From: an uncultured Alphaproteobacteria bacterium
Lineage (GTDB): Bacteria > Pseudomonadota > Alphaproteobacteria > Rhizobiales > Pleomorphomonadaceae
Length of the DNA stretch: 12,336 nucleotides
Assembly (NCBI GenBank): GCA_937900425.1
Contig: CALCDT010000159.1
Span: forward strand, 1 to 12,336
Direction of reading: 5' to 3'
This document shows, in pieces, positions 1 through 9,646 of this stretch. Each line of letters starts with the position of its first letter. The stretch's first letter is position 1. The notes below the pieces were generated by a model, which saw only the letters and a list, made by a program, of their open reading frames with translations, was not told the DNA's origin and made no database searches. The position numbers and the translations under genes were made by a program.

Positions 1-34
1 TCCCAGACAATCAAGCACAGAACCAACAGACAAT

Positions 35-116
35 CCTGAGGAAGGAGCGAAGCGATTGTCTCGAACGACGAGGCCGCCCCCGCCCTTCGAGACGGCCCCT
101 TCAGGGCCTCCTCAGG
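35..116. repeat. Inverted doublet of REP-like intergenic repeats
   Basis: Two related 40-base units lie tail to tail, 2 bases apart. Unit A is at 35-74 on the plus strand and unit B at 77-116 on the minus strand. Both read CCTGAGGA, six variable bases, GAAG, five variable bases, GTCTCGAA, then a GC-rich tail; by eye 27 of 40 positions agree with no gap. Unit A sits in a perfect outer stem, GACAATC (29-35) with GATTGTC (54-60). Unit B has a different inner stem, GGCCC with GGGCC. The core resembles dispersed palindromic repeats that I recall from Rhizobiales genomes. The doublet lies downstream of the M17 aminopeptidase gene, so it may shape transcript ends, but no T-tract is present. A 9-base direct repeat, CAGACAATC, is also present at 4-12 and 27-35. 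Confidence 0.65.
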
Positions 117-155
117 GTGAGGGCGGAGTGAGGTCGGCTCAAACCCGCCCCGGTC

Positions 156-1556
<1,401 letters not shown>

Positions 1557-1563
1557 GGGCGAA

Positions 1564-1568
1564 CCTCC
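1564..1568 (-). promoter_or_regulatory. Ribosome binding site deciding a GTG start
   Basis: On the minus strand GGAGG ends 7 bases before the GTG at 1556. It is the reason for preferring this start of the M17 aminopeptidase over the upstream ATG at 1646. Confidence 0.75.
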
Positions 1569-1665
1569 GGAACGGTCGGACGGGCGGGCCGCGGCCGCCG
1601 AATCGGCGCGCGGCGGCCAGAGGGGGGAGCGTCCCTCATAGACCATGGCGGAGCCGGACGGAAAG

Positions 1666-1682
1666 CGGCGGTTCAGCCGCCG
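1666..1682 (-). other. Short hairpin over the VOC gene stop codon
   Basis: CGGCGG (1666-1671) and CCGCCG (1677-1682) form a 6-base-pair stem around TTCAG and include the stop codon of the VOC gene. On the minus strand it is followed by CTTTCC, so it could act as a weak terminator or processing point before the aminopeptidase gene. The T-tract is too short to call it a terminator. Confidence 0.3.
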
Positions 1683-2071
1683 TCGGTCTCGTGGCAGCAG
1701 ACGCAGAGCTTGTTGCCGTCGAGGTCGCGGAAATAGGCGCCGTAATAGTGCGGATGGTAGTGCGGGCGGAGCCCCGGCGCGCCCTCGTCCGTCCCGCCCG
1801 CCGCGAGCGCGAGGCGGTGGCAGGCGTCGACCGCGGCCGGGTCCGGAGCGAGGAAGGCGGTCATCGTGCCGTTGCCGGCGGAGGCGACCCCGCCGTCGAA
1901 CGGCCGGCCGACGATGAACAGCGGCCGCGCCGCCCCCGGCGCCTGCCAGATCGCCCAGCCGGCGGCCGGATCGTGACGGCGCAGCACGAGGCCGAGCGGC
2001 GACAGCACGCTCTCGTAGAAGCGAACGGCGCGGGCGAGGTCGCCGGTGCCGAGATGGACGTGGGAGAACAT
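1673..2071 (-). CDS. VOC superfamily protein (glyoxalase/dioxygenase fold)
   Basis: A 132-residue protein of the vicinal oxygen chelate superfamily, the size of one VOC subunit made of two beta-alpha-beta-beta-beta modules. The N-terminus MFSHVHLGTGDLARAVRFYE is typical: His6 is the usual first metal ligand and the RAVRFYE helix follows. The C-terminal module ends in GAYFRDLDGNKLCVCCH, the usual strand-turn-strand with a final His (residue 127). Members of this branch are often called glyoxalase or bleomycin-resistance-like proteins, but the substrate cannot be read from sequence. The ATG at 2071 has only a weak GAGG-like site upstream. The gene lies 70 bases after the TfoX-like gene and 116 bases before the aminopeptidase gene on the same strand, so co-transcription is possible but not shown. 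Confidence 0.88.
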   Translation of the reverse strand: MFSHVHLGTGDLARAVRFYESVLSPLGLVLRRHDPAAGWAIWQAPGAARPLFIVGRPFDGGVASAGNGTMTAFLAPDPAAVDACHRLALAAGGTDEGAPGLRPHYHPHYYGAYFRDLDGNKLCVCCHETDGG

Positions 2072-2141
2072 GGTCGGCTGCGGCCTCGGCGGGGTGGCGG
2101 ATTCCGTCGGTCTTCGGCGGTCGTTCAGGGGCGTTCCGCGC

Positions 2142-2492
2142 TCACTTTTCCGGCAGCGCGGCGACGGTGTCGAGCGCCATTTCCGCGAGCCGGGAGAAGG
2201 TCGCCCCGTCGAGGTCGGCGTCGGCCCGCTCGAGGGCGACGAAGCCGGTCATCGTCCGCGCCCCCTGCCGGACCGGGGCGGTGCCGGGAAGCGCCAGCGC
2301 CTCGGCCCGCCGGGCCGGCCCGACGCGGAACATCACCCGCCCGGCCCGGGCCGGCGACAGATCGACCGCCGCGACCATGTGGCCGCGCAGGAACAGGGCG
2401 AGGCAGCCCATCATCACCCGCTCCGACCGCTCGGGCGCTTCAGCGAGGATGTCGGCGAGGCGGTCGAGGATCGCCTGGCTCTCGGACGTCAT
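2142..2492 (-). CDS. TfoX N-terminal domain-like protein
   Basis: A 116-residue protein matching the TfoX/Sxy N-terminal domain pattern. An N-terminal helix with Arg/Glu pairs is followed by a degenerate MFGG motif (MMGC, residues 27-30), then LALFLRGHMVAAVD, a strand VMFRVGP, and the late motif ALPGTAPVRQGARTMTGFVAL (about 67-87), which is characteristic of stand-alone members. Gammaproteobacterial Sxy is linked to competence. Alphaproteobacterial stand-alone domains like this have no established role, and no competence gene is nearby. The ATG at 2492 is supported by GGAGG 7 bases upstream; an earlier in-frame ATG at 2546 would add an unlikely 18-residue extension. It is the first gene of a minus-strand run with the VOC and M17 genes and is divergent from the PAP2 gene. 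Confidence 0.85.
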   Translation of the reverse strand: MTSESQAILDRLADILAEAPERSERVMMGCLALFLRGHMVAAVDLSPARAGRVMFRVGPARRAEALALPGTAPVRQGARTMTGFVALERADADLDGATFSRLAEMALDTVAALPEK

Positions 2493-2532
2493 GGCTGCGC
2501 CTCCGGGGCCGGTGGAGATCGCCGGCCGCATG

Positions 2533-2557
2533 GTCGACGGCAACATCGCCGGTCGAC
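2533..2557. repeat. Inverted repeat in the tfoX-like/PAP2 divergent region
   Basis: GTCGACGGC (2533-2541) pairs with GCCGGTCGAC (2548-2557), leaving one bulged base and a six-base loop. It lies about 40 bases upstream of the TfoX-like start and could be an operator or a leader hairpin. The region is GC-rich and such stems arise easily by chance. Confidence 0.3.
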
Positions 2558-2668
2558 GCTTCCGTCACTCCGGCCGCGCGGTGCGGGAGGATCACGGGTT
2601 CCGTCCGCGATCGAGGCTACCATGCGGCCGCGAAACCGGATACAGGGCCTTCCGGTGTGCGGCGGCCC

Positions 2669-3499
2669 GTGGTTCGCCGTCGCGCCGCTTCCGCCGACGA
2701 TCTCCAGCGAGGACCCGCCCTGCGCCGCCTCCGTCCGCCTCGCCTCGCCGACCTTCGGGCGCCGTTCCGGCGGCCGCTGCTCGCGCTCGCGGTCGCGACC
2801 GCGGCCGCGAGCCTCGTCTTCGTCCTGTTCCCGCAGGTCGATCTCGCGGTGACCCGGCGGTTCCACGTCGCCGGATCCGGCTTTCCGGCCACGAGCGACG
2901 CGATCCTCGGCTCGTTGCGCGATCTCGGCCAGGCGGCGACCCGGATGCTGGTCGCCGTTCCGCTCGCCGCCCTGCTGGTGCCGCTGCTGTTCGGCGGGGC
3001 CCGCTTCCTGATGCGGTCCAAGGACGCGCTGTTCCTGCTCGTCGCCACGCTGCTCGGCCCCGGCCTCCTCGTCAGCGTGGTGCTCCAGGGCTTCTGGGGG
3101 CGGGCGCGGCCGCGCGACGTCGCCGACTTCGGCGGCGCCTTCGACTTCAGCCGCGCCTGGGTGCCGTCCGACGCCTGCGCCTGGAACTGCTCCTTCGTCT
3201 CCGCCGAATCCGCCGCGGCGATGCAGCTCGTCGCCTTCGCCTTCGTCTGCCCGCGGCCGTGGCGGCGGACGGTGGCGGTCGTCGCCGTCGCCTTCGCCGT
3301 CGCGGTGTCGCTCAACCGCGTCGCATTCGGCGGCCACTTCCTATCGGACGTGGTGATCTCCTGGCTGCTGACGCTTCTCGTCACCCTCGCGGTCCGCCGT
3401 GCCTTCGAGGCGCCCGCCTTCCCGCTGACCGAGGAGGCGATCACCGGCTGGCTCGGCCGCACCGGCGAGCGTCTGCGCCGTGCGGCGGGAGGGTCCTGA
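2669..3499 (+). CDS. PAP2 (type 2 phosphatidic acid phosphatase) family membrane protein
   Basis: An inner-membrane phosphatase-fold protein of 276 residues if the GTG at 2669 is used. It has an Arg-rich N-terminus, then hydrophobic segments near residues 37-55, 92-110, 120-140, 185-195, 201-215 and 228-243. The PAP2 signature is present but divergent. Motif 1 (usually K-x6-RP) reads Q140-x6-R147-P148. Motif 2 (usually PSGH) reads C174-SFVSAES-181. Motif 3 is intact: R217-x5-H223-x3-D227. The SFVS-acidic form of motif 2 is common in an alphaproteobacterial branch related to lipid A and lipid phosphatases, so the likely substrate is a lipid phosphate, but that is inference. The start is uncertain: no in-frame ATG lies nearby and GTG is available at 2657 or 2669. 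A GAGGA at 2709-2713 would suit only a CTG at 2720. It converges on typA. Confidence 0.83.
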   Translation: MVRRRAASADDLQRGPALRRLRPPRLADLRAPFRRPLLALAVATAAASLVFVLFPQVDLAVTRRFHVAGSGFPATSDAILGSLRDLGQAATRMLVAVPLAALLVPLLFGGARFLMRSKDALFLLVATLLGPGLLVSVVLQGFWGRARPRDVADFGGAFDFSRAWVPSDACAWNCSFVSAESAAAMQLVAFAFVCPRPWRRTVAVVAVAFAVAVSLNRVAFGGHFLSDVVISWLLTLLVTLAVRRAFEAPAFPLTEEAITGWLGRTGERLRRAAGGS

Positions 3500-3571
3500 G
3501 CGGCAACGATGCCGCCGGGCGGGACGACGGCCGAAAGGGCAGTAGGCGTGGCGACAACGGGAGCGGCGACG

Positions 3572-3596
3572 AAAAAGGGCGGCCGGAGCCGCCCTT
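3572..3596 (-). terminator. Intrinsic terminator of typA
   Basis: Read on the minus strand, a 9-base-pair perfect stem (AAGGGCGGC with GCCGCCCTT; plus-strand positions 3588-3596 and 3575-3583) closes a four-base loop and runs into TTTTT (3576-3572). It lies 60 bases after the typA stop codon, as expected for a Rho-independent terminator. On the plus strand, from the PAP2 gene stopping at 3499, the stem is followed only by TTCGTCGT, so it should be weaker in that direction. Confidence 0.85.
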
Positions 3597-3655
3597 CGTC
3601 GTAGTCGATCCCATCGGGTTCCCGCTCCCGCCCCAAAGGAGCGGTCGGGTGGGCG

Positions 3656-5491
<1,836 letters not shown>

Positions 5492-5546
5492 GAAGAAGGA
5501 GTACCCGGTTCGCCGCCCCGGGAGGAGGGCGGGCGTTTTGCGGCGC

Positions 5547-5574
5547 ACTATACGAATAGAATGCCGAACGGCAA
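5547..5574 (-). promoter_or_regulatory. Predicted typA promoter
   Basis: On the minus strand TTGCCG (5574-5569) and TATAGT (5552-5547) are spaced by 16 bases, a good sigma-70-type match. This would give a 5' leader of roughly 50 bases before the typA ATG at 5491. A small inverted repeat, TGCCG-AA-CGGCA, overlaps the -35 region and could bind a regulator. It lies in the only clearly AT-rich stretch of the window. Confidence 0.55.
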
Positions 5575-5610
5575 GCAAAACTACGGATTTTGCGCGAAAG
5601 TGTTAAAAAC

Positions 5611-5638
5611 TTGCGCTTAATTGAATTACTGCTATCTC
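5611..5638 (+). promoter_or_regulatory. Predicted promoter of the marR-MFS pair
   Basis: TTGCGC (5611-5616) and TATCTC (5633-5638) are spaced by 16 bases in the AT-rich divergent region. This is a moderate match to the alphaproteobacterial housekeeping pattern. It would leave a leader of about 115 bases before the MarR start, which is rather long, so a second promoter closer to the gene cannot be excluded. Confidence 0.4.
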
Positions 5639-5651
5639 ACGAACATGAGAT
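5634..5651. promoter_or_regulatory. Likely MarR operator (perfect inverted repeat)
   Basis: ATCTCA (5634-5639) and TGAGAT (5646-5651) are perfect inverted repeats with a six-base spacer, 18 bases in all. This fits the dyad size bound by MarR dimers. It overlaps the predicted -10 element of the promoter facing the marR gene, as expected for autorepression. The assignment rests on position, symmetry and the neighbouring MarR gene; binding is not shown. Confidence 0.5.
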
Positions 5652-5763
5652 GACAGCGCGTGCGACCTTCGCCTCGGGGTGGGCGCAGCGGCGCGCGACG
5701 GGGCGCGGACGGGCGGGGCGCCCGGACCGCCGGCGGCAGGAAAAGAACGGACGGGCAGGGCGC

Positions 5764-6225
5764 ATGAAGCTGACTTCGCAACCTCTTGGCTTTCTCCTCG
5801 TCGACGTCGCGCGGCTGCTGCGCCGCAATTTCGACGGCGAACTCGCCAAAGGCGGCCTCGGCCTCACCGCCGGCGAAGCCCGCACGCTGCTGCGCTGCGG
5901 CCGCTACGAGGCGCTCGGCGGCCTGCGCCAGTCGGTGCTCGCCGAGATCATGAGCGTCGAGCCGATGACCCTCGTCGGCTACATCGACCGCCTCGAGAAG
6001 GCCGGCCTCGTCACCCGCGTCCCCGACCCGGCCGACCGCCGCGCCAAGCTGATCCGCATCCTGCCCGCCGCCCATCCGGTGCTGGCCCAGATCGAGGAAA
6101 TCGCCCACCGCATCATCGCCGAAGCGACCGGCGCTCTCTCCGAGGAGGAGACCGAACGCCTGCGCGGCACGCTGGCGATGATCTGCGACCGCCTGGCCGG
6201 CATGGGACGCGACGATGGCGCCTGA
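5764..6225 (+). CDS. MarR family transcriptional regulator
   Basis: A 153-residue MarR-type winged-helix repressor. An N-terminal helix (PLGFLLVDVARLLRRNFD) forms part of the dimer interface. The DNA-binding region spans about residues 33-105, with recognition-helix segment SVEPMTLVGYIDRLEKAGLV and a wing with the family motif DPADRRAKLI (88-97). A C-terminal helix pair closes the dimer. MarR proteins usually repress themselves and a neighbouring efflux or detoxification gene and release DNA on binding small phenolic or drug-like molecules. Here an MFS efflux gene starts 57 bases after its stop, and a perfect dyad lies upstream at 5634-5651. ATG 5764 is the start consistent with family length; in-frame extension to TTG 5590 would add an Arg-rich, non-conserved 58 residues. 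The ribosome binding site is weak (CAGGGC). Confidence 0.92.
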   Translation: MKLTSQPLGFLLVDVARLLRRNFDGELAKGGLGLTAGEARTLLRCGRYEALGGLRQSVLAEIMSVEPMTLVGYIDRLEKAGLVTRVPDPADRRAKLIRILPAAHPVLAQIEEIAHRIIAEATGALSEEETERLRGTLAMICDRLAGMGRDDGA

Positions 6226-6245
6226 CGGCCCGGCCGGCGATCGTC

Positions 6246-6264
6246 GCGCCGCCGACGGCGGCGC
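6246..6264 (+). other. Stable hairpin between marR and the MFS gene
   Basis: GCGCCGCC (6246-6253) and GGCGGCGC (6257-6264) form a perfect 8-base-pair GC stem with a three-base loop, 18 bases before the GTG start of the transporter. No T-tract follows, so it is not a standard terminator. It could lower translation of the transporter or affect read-through, which matters because this start has no clear ribosome binding site. Confidence 0.5.
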
Positions 6265-6282
6265 CCGCCTCCGGGTCGCTCG

Positions 6283-7512
6283 GTGAACGATCCGGCGACG
6301 AGCGGCGCTGCGGCGAGCGATCCGGTGCGACGCCCCTTGCTCGGCGAGCGGGCCGCGGCGGCGATCGGCGCCGCCCTCGTCGCGCTCGGTCCGGTGTCGA
6401 TGGCGCTCTACACTCCGGCGATGCCGGCGCTGGTCGAGGCCTTCTCGACCGACGAGGCGACGATCAAGCTGACGCTGACGCTCTATTTCGCCGGCTTCGC
6501 CTTCGCCCAGCTGCTGGTCGGCCCGCTGTCCGACGCCCGCGGCCGGCGCCCGGTCGGCCTCGCCTTCATGGTGCTCTATCTCGCCGGCAGCCTCGCGGCG
6601 CTGTTCGCCCCGACGGTCGAGGTGCTGCTCGCCGCCCGCCTCGTCCAGGGCCTCGGCGCCGCCGCCGGGGTGGCGCTGTCGCGGGCGATCGTGCGCGATC
6701 TCTTCACCGGGCAGCAGTCGGCCCGGATCATGAACCTCGTCGGCATCTTCCTCGCCCTCGGTCCCGCGGTGTCGCCGACGCTCGGCGGGCTGACCCTCGC
6801 CCTCGTCGGCTGGCACGCGATCTTCGCGCTGATGGTGGTCTACGGCCTCGCCCTCGTCGCAATCCTCGCCTTCGTGCTGCCGGAGACAAACCGCCGCAGG
6901 ACGCCCGGCGCCGCCGCGCCGCGGGCGCTGCTCGCCACCTACCGCCGGCTGCTCGCCGATCCGCGCTTCCTGCGACCCGGGCTGATGCTCGCCGGCACCG
7001 TCGGCGGCCTCTACGCCATCGCCACCATGCTGCCCTTCGTGCTGATCGACGCCGCCGGCCTGACCCCGGTCGAATTCGGCGTCGGCATGCTGGCGCAGTC
7101 GCTGTCCTTCATCGCCGGCGGGCTGCTGACCAAGCGGCTGCTGGTCCGTCACGACGCCGCGGCCCTGGTCCGTCCAGGGCTCGCGCTCTGCGCCCTCGGC
7201 GCCTTCGCCCTCGCGGTCACCCTGCGCGTGGCGCCGCCGGGCTTCCTCGTCGTCATGGTGCCGGTCGGCTGCTTCGCCTTCTCGCTGGCGATGATGATGC
7301 CGGCGCTGACCACCGACGCCCTCGCGCCCTTTCCCACGACCGCGGGCGCCGCCTCGGCGCTGATGGGCTTTCTGCAGATGGGCGGGGGGCTCGCCGGCAG
7401 CCTGTCGGCCGCCCTGCTCGGCGATCCGGTCACCGCGATGGCGAGCGTGCTGCCGGTGATGGTCGCCGGGGCAGGTCTGGTCCATCTGGCGATGCCGCGC
7501 CGGACCGCGTGA
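6283..7512 (+). CDS. Bcr/CflA-type multidrug efflux MFS transporter
   Basis: A 409-residue inner-membrane, proton-coupled drug exporter with twelve predicted helices. The first helix (about 24-45) ends in the SMALYTPAMPAL pattern typical of the Bcr/CflA drug:H+ antiporter group. The MFS motif A, GPLSDARGRRPV, is at residues 80-91 between helices 2 and 3. A motif C-like stretch, GIFLALGPAVSPTLGG, follows, as in 12-helix drug/proton antiporters. Homologues export bicyclomycin, chloramphenicol, florfenicol or sulfonamides; the substrate here is unknown. The first possible start is GTG 6283, needed to keep helix 1 whole, although no good Shine-Dalgarno sequence precedes it. It follows the MarR gene and is probably co-transcribed with and repressed by it. 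It converges on the M50 protease gene with a 37-base gap. Confidence 0.93.
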   Translation: MNDPATSGAAASDPVRRPLLGERAAAAIGAALVALGPVSMALYTPAMPALVEAFSTDEATIKLTLTLYFAGFAFAQLLVGPLSDARGRRPVGLAFMVLYLAGSLAALFAPTVEVLLAARLVQGLGAAAGVALSRAIVRDLFTGQQSARIMNLVGIFLALGPAVSPTLGGLTLALVGWHAIFALMVVYGLALVAILAFVLPETNRRRTPGAAAPRALLATYRRLLADPRFLRPGLMLAGTVGGLYAIATMLPFVLIDAAGLTPVEFGVGMLAQSLSFIAGGLLTKRLLVRHDAAALVRPGLALCALGAFALAVTLRVAPPGFLVVMVPVGCFAFSLAMMMPALTTDALAPFPTTAGAASALMGFLQMGGGLAGSLSAALLGDPVTAMASVLPVMVAGAGLVHLAMPRRTA

Positions 7513-7549
7513 CGCGCCGGGGCGGGGCGGACCGCCGGGCCGCGCGGCC

Positions 7550-8671
7550 TCAGAGCGGCCGCTGCCAGGGCTGGCGGCCGGCGGTGCCGCGGCGGTGCCA
7601 GTCGGCGGCGTCGAGCATCATCAGTTCGGCGAGATTGTCCTGGGTGATGTAGCCGACGAAGCGGTCGTCGGCGTCGGAAACGCCCACAACCGCCGTTTGC
7701 CGCTCCTGCATCAGCTTCACCGCCGCCTCGAGCCAGGCGCCGGGCCGCACCGTCGGCACGTCCTCGGCCATCACCTCGATCACCGGCGTCGCCGCCCCGC
7801 TCGTCTTGAGGGCGTGGATCATCGCGTCGCGGGTCAGCAGGCCGCGCAACCGGCCGGCGCCGTCGACGATCGGAAACTCGCGCTGGGTGGTGCGGATCAG
7901 CGCCTCGGCCGCATCGTCGACGCTCGCCATCGGCGACAGCGCCTCGAAGCGGCTGATCATGGCGTCGGCGACGCGGATCCGGCGGGCCTGCTCCAGCAGG
8001 CCGACCTGCCCGGCTTCGGCCGAGGCGGCGAGATAGACGAAGATGGCGATGAAGACGAGCACCGCGTTGCCGGAAAAGAGACCCGCGGCGCCGAAGGCGA
8101 AGGCCAGCGCCTGGCCGATGCGCGCCGCCGTCTCGGTGGCGGCGCGCCGGCCGAGGCGGATGGCGAGGGCGGCGCGCAGCACCCGGCCGCCGTCCATCGG
8201 GAAGGCCGGGATCAGGTTGAACAGCACCAGCATGACGTTCACCGCCGCCAGCCGGTCGGCGAAGGAGATCTCCGGCCGCTCGAGGGCGGTGAGCGCGGTG
8301 CCGTCGAGGCCGGCGCCGAAGGCGAACAGGGCGAGGGCGATGACGACGTTCACAGCCGGGCCGGCGAGGGCGATGACGATCTCCTCGCCCGGTTTCTCCG
8401 GCATCCGCGCCAGCCGGGCGAGACCGCCGATCGGCAGCAGGGTGATGTCGGGCGTCGCGATGCCGTAGCGCCGGGCGGCGAGGGCGTGGCCGAGTTCGTG
8501 CAGCGTCACGCAGGCGAAGACCGCGACGACGAAGGCGACGCTGTCCACCGCCGCCGCCGGACCGCCGGCGTAATAGCCGGCGATGCCGATCCAGGCGAGC
8601 AGGATCAGGAAGGTGAGGTGGATGCGGATTTCCGAGCCGAAGACGCGGCCGAGCGGAATGGACCAGGACAT
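7550..8671 (-). CDS. Site-2 protease family (M50) membrane metalloprotease with CBS pair
   Basis: A 373-residue intramembrane zinc protease of the type that ends in two CBS domains. Helices fill about residues 17-215. The zinc motif HELGH is at 58-62 and the third ligand lies in FNLIPAFPMDGG (151-162, Asp160), so the catalytic set is complete. The linker leads to CBS1 (about 236-291) and CBS2 (about 299-353). CBS pairs bind adenine nucleotides such as ATP or AMP and probably adjust the protease to energy state, as known for related M50B enzymes with CBS domains. The start ATG 8671 gives MSWSIPLGRVFGSEIRIH, the conserved N-terminus of this group. The natural substrate is unknown and no anti-sigma factor gene is nearby. 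A LysE-type gene ends 79 bases upstream on the same strand. Confidence 0.94.
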   Translation of the reverse strand: MSWSIPLGRVFGSEIRIHLTFLILLAWIGIAGYYAGGPAAAVDSVAFVVAVFACVTLHELGHALAARRYGIATPDITLLPIGGLARLARMPEKPGEEIVIALAGPAVNVVIALALFAFGAGLDGTALTALERPEISFADRLAAVNVMLVLFNLIPAFPMDGGRVLRAALAIRLGRRAATETAARIGQALAFAFGAAGLFSGNAVLVFIAIFVYLAASAEAGQVGLLEQARRIRVADAMISRFEALSPMASVDDAAEALIRTTQREFPIVDGAGRLRGLLTRDAMIHALKTSGAATPVIEVMAEDVPTVRPGAWLEAAVKLMQERQTAVVGVSDADDRFVGYITQDNLAELMMLDAADWHRRGTAGRQPWQRPL

Positions 8672-8750
8672 GGGCGTCTCGCGCGTGTCGGAAAGAAGGG
8701 CGTCGCCCCCCTGATGTAGGGTCCCGGGCGCGCGAGCGGAAGTCGGAAGA

Positions 8751-9389
8751 CTACGCCCGCCGCGGCAGCAGCCCGGGCAGGGCGTGCCACAGCGCCTGGA
8801 CGGCGAAGCCGATGAACAGAAGGCCCGAGGCGCGGACGATGGCGAGTTCGTGGGCCCGGTAGAAGCGGCGCACCAGCGGCGCCCCGATCACGCCGATCAG
8901 GATGACGTAGCCGGCGACGAAGCCGGCGACCGCGGCGAGCAGCAGCGGCGGCAGGGCGAGGAAGTCGAGCCGGTCGGCCGAGGGACCGAGCAGGGCGGTG
9001 AAGGTGGCGAGCGCCACCGGGTAGCCCTTCGGATTGGTGAGGCCGAAGACGAGGCCGCGCCGGAGCGGCCGCTCGACCCGCGCCACCGCCTCGCCCGCCG
9101 CCCGCCGCCGGGCGCGAAGGGCGTTCCAGCCGATCCAGCCGAGATAGAGCCCGCAGATCGCGCCGAGCACGTCGAACACGGTCTGCCCGACGACGTGGGC
9201 GCCGATGATCGCGACGAGGGCCAACGCCGACCACAGGATGTCGCCGGCGAAATGCCCGGCGATGAAGCGCAGCCCCGCCGCCCGGCCCTGGCCGGCGCCG
9301 ATGCGGAGCAGGGCGAGGAAGGCCGGTCCGGGAATGACGACGTAGAGGAAGGCGGCCGTGAAGGCCGAGACGTAGAGCGCGAGGGACAT
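8751..9389 (-). CDS. LysE/RhtB family amino acid exporter
   Basis: A 212-residue inner-membrane exporter, the normal length for LysE/RhtB proteins, which pump out amino acids or related small molecules using the proton gradient. Six hydrophobic segments are visible. Family marks are IPGPAFLALLRIGAGQGR (residues 19-36), with the conserved PGP at 20-22 and Gly-rich turn, and FGLTNPKGYP (115-124), with the conserved NPK. The substrate cannot be predicted. The start ATG 9389 is supported by GGAG 5 bases upstream. It precedes the M50 protease gene by 79 bases on the same strand and may share a transcript with it. It is divergent from the membrane protein/ClpP-like pair. Confidence 0.92.
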   Translation of the reverse strand: MSLALYVSAFTAAFLYVVIPGPAFLALLRIGAGQGRAAGLRFIAGHFAGDILWSALALVAIIGAHVVGQTVFDVLGAICGLYLGWIGWNALRARRRAAGEAVARVERPLRRGLVFGLTNPKGYPVALATFTALLGPSADRLDFLALPPLLLAAVAGFVAGYVILIGVIGAPLVRRFYRAHELAIVRASGLLFIGFAVQALWHALPGLLPRRA

Positions 9390-9559
9390 GACGGCTCCGC
9401 GAGCGCGGGGAGGGCGGCGCGAGAGTGGCAGGCCGCCGTCCCGGATTCAATCGCCTTCGTCGCCGCCGCGCTCCCGCCCGCGAGGGCGACGAAGGGCGTC
9501 GTCCGGGCCTGGCGACGTCCCGCCGGCCGTCGCCGCCCGCGCCGTGATCGTGAAGGCTC

Positions 9560-9600
9560 CATCCGGCCGGATGCCGGCATGGCTGGCGCGTCGCCGGCGA
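9560..9600. repeat. Cluster of three perfect palindromes
   Basis: CATCCGGCCGGATG (9560-9573), ATGCCGGCAT (9571-9580, sharing three bases with the first) and TCGCCGGCGA (9591-9600) are each perfect palindromes. They lie in the non-coding divergent region about 115-155 bases before the membrane protein start. They could be operator sites or leader hairpins; GC richness makes chance occurrence quite possible. Confidence 0.45.
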
Positions 9601-9646
9601 CAGGGCGGTTGCCCGGGCCGCAATGCTGACGCAAACTGCTGGAATC

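Noticed and set aside
2622..2852. ATG at 2622 as a possible PAP2 start
   Set aside because: It is in a different reading frame from the PAP2 domain, and its short Arg/Ser-rich frame shows no sign of being joined by a frameshift.
5603..5620. Second CtrA-like site in the typA-marR region (TTAA twice)
   Set aside because: The two TTAA half-sites are 10 bases apart instead of 7.
5590..5763. N-terminal extension of the MarR protein from TTG 5590
   Set aside because: The 58 extra residues are Arg/Gly-rich and unlike the family, and the extension would run through the promoter and operator region.
5632..7485. Long minus-strand open frame across the MarR and MFS genes
   Set aside because: The translation is His/Arg/Gln/Gly-rich with no domain, while the opposite strand encodes two clear protein families.
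8698..8708. GGGC-GTC-GCCC hairpin between the LysE-type and M50 genes as a terminator
   Set aside because: The stem is only four base pairs and no T-tract follows on the minus strand.
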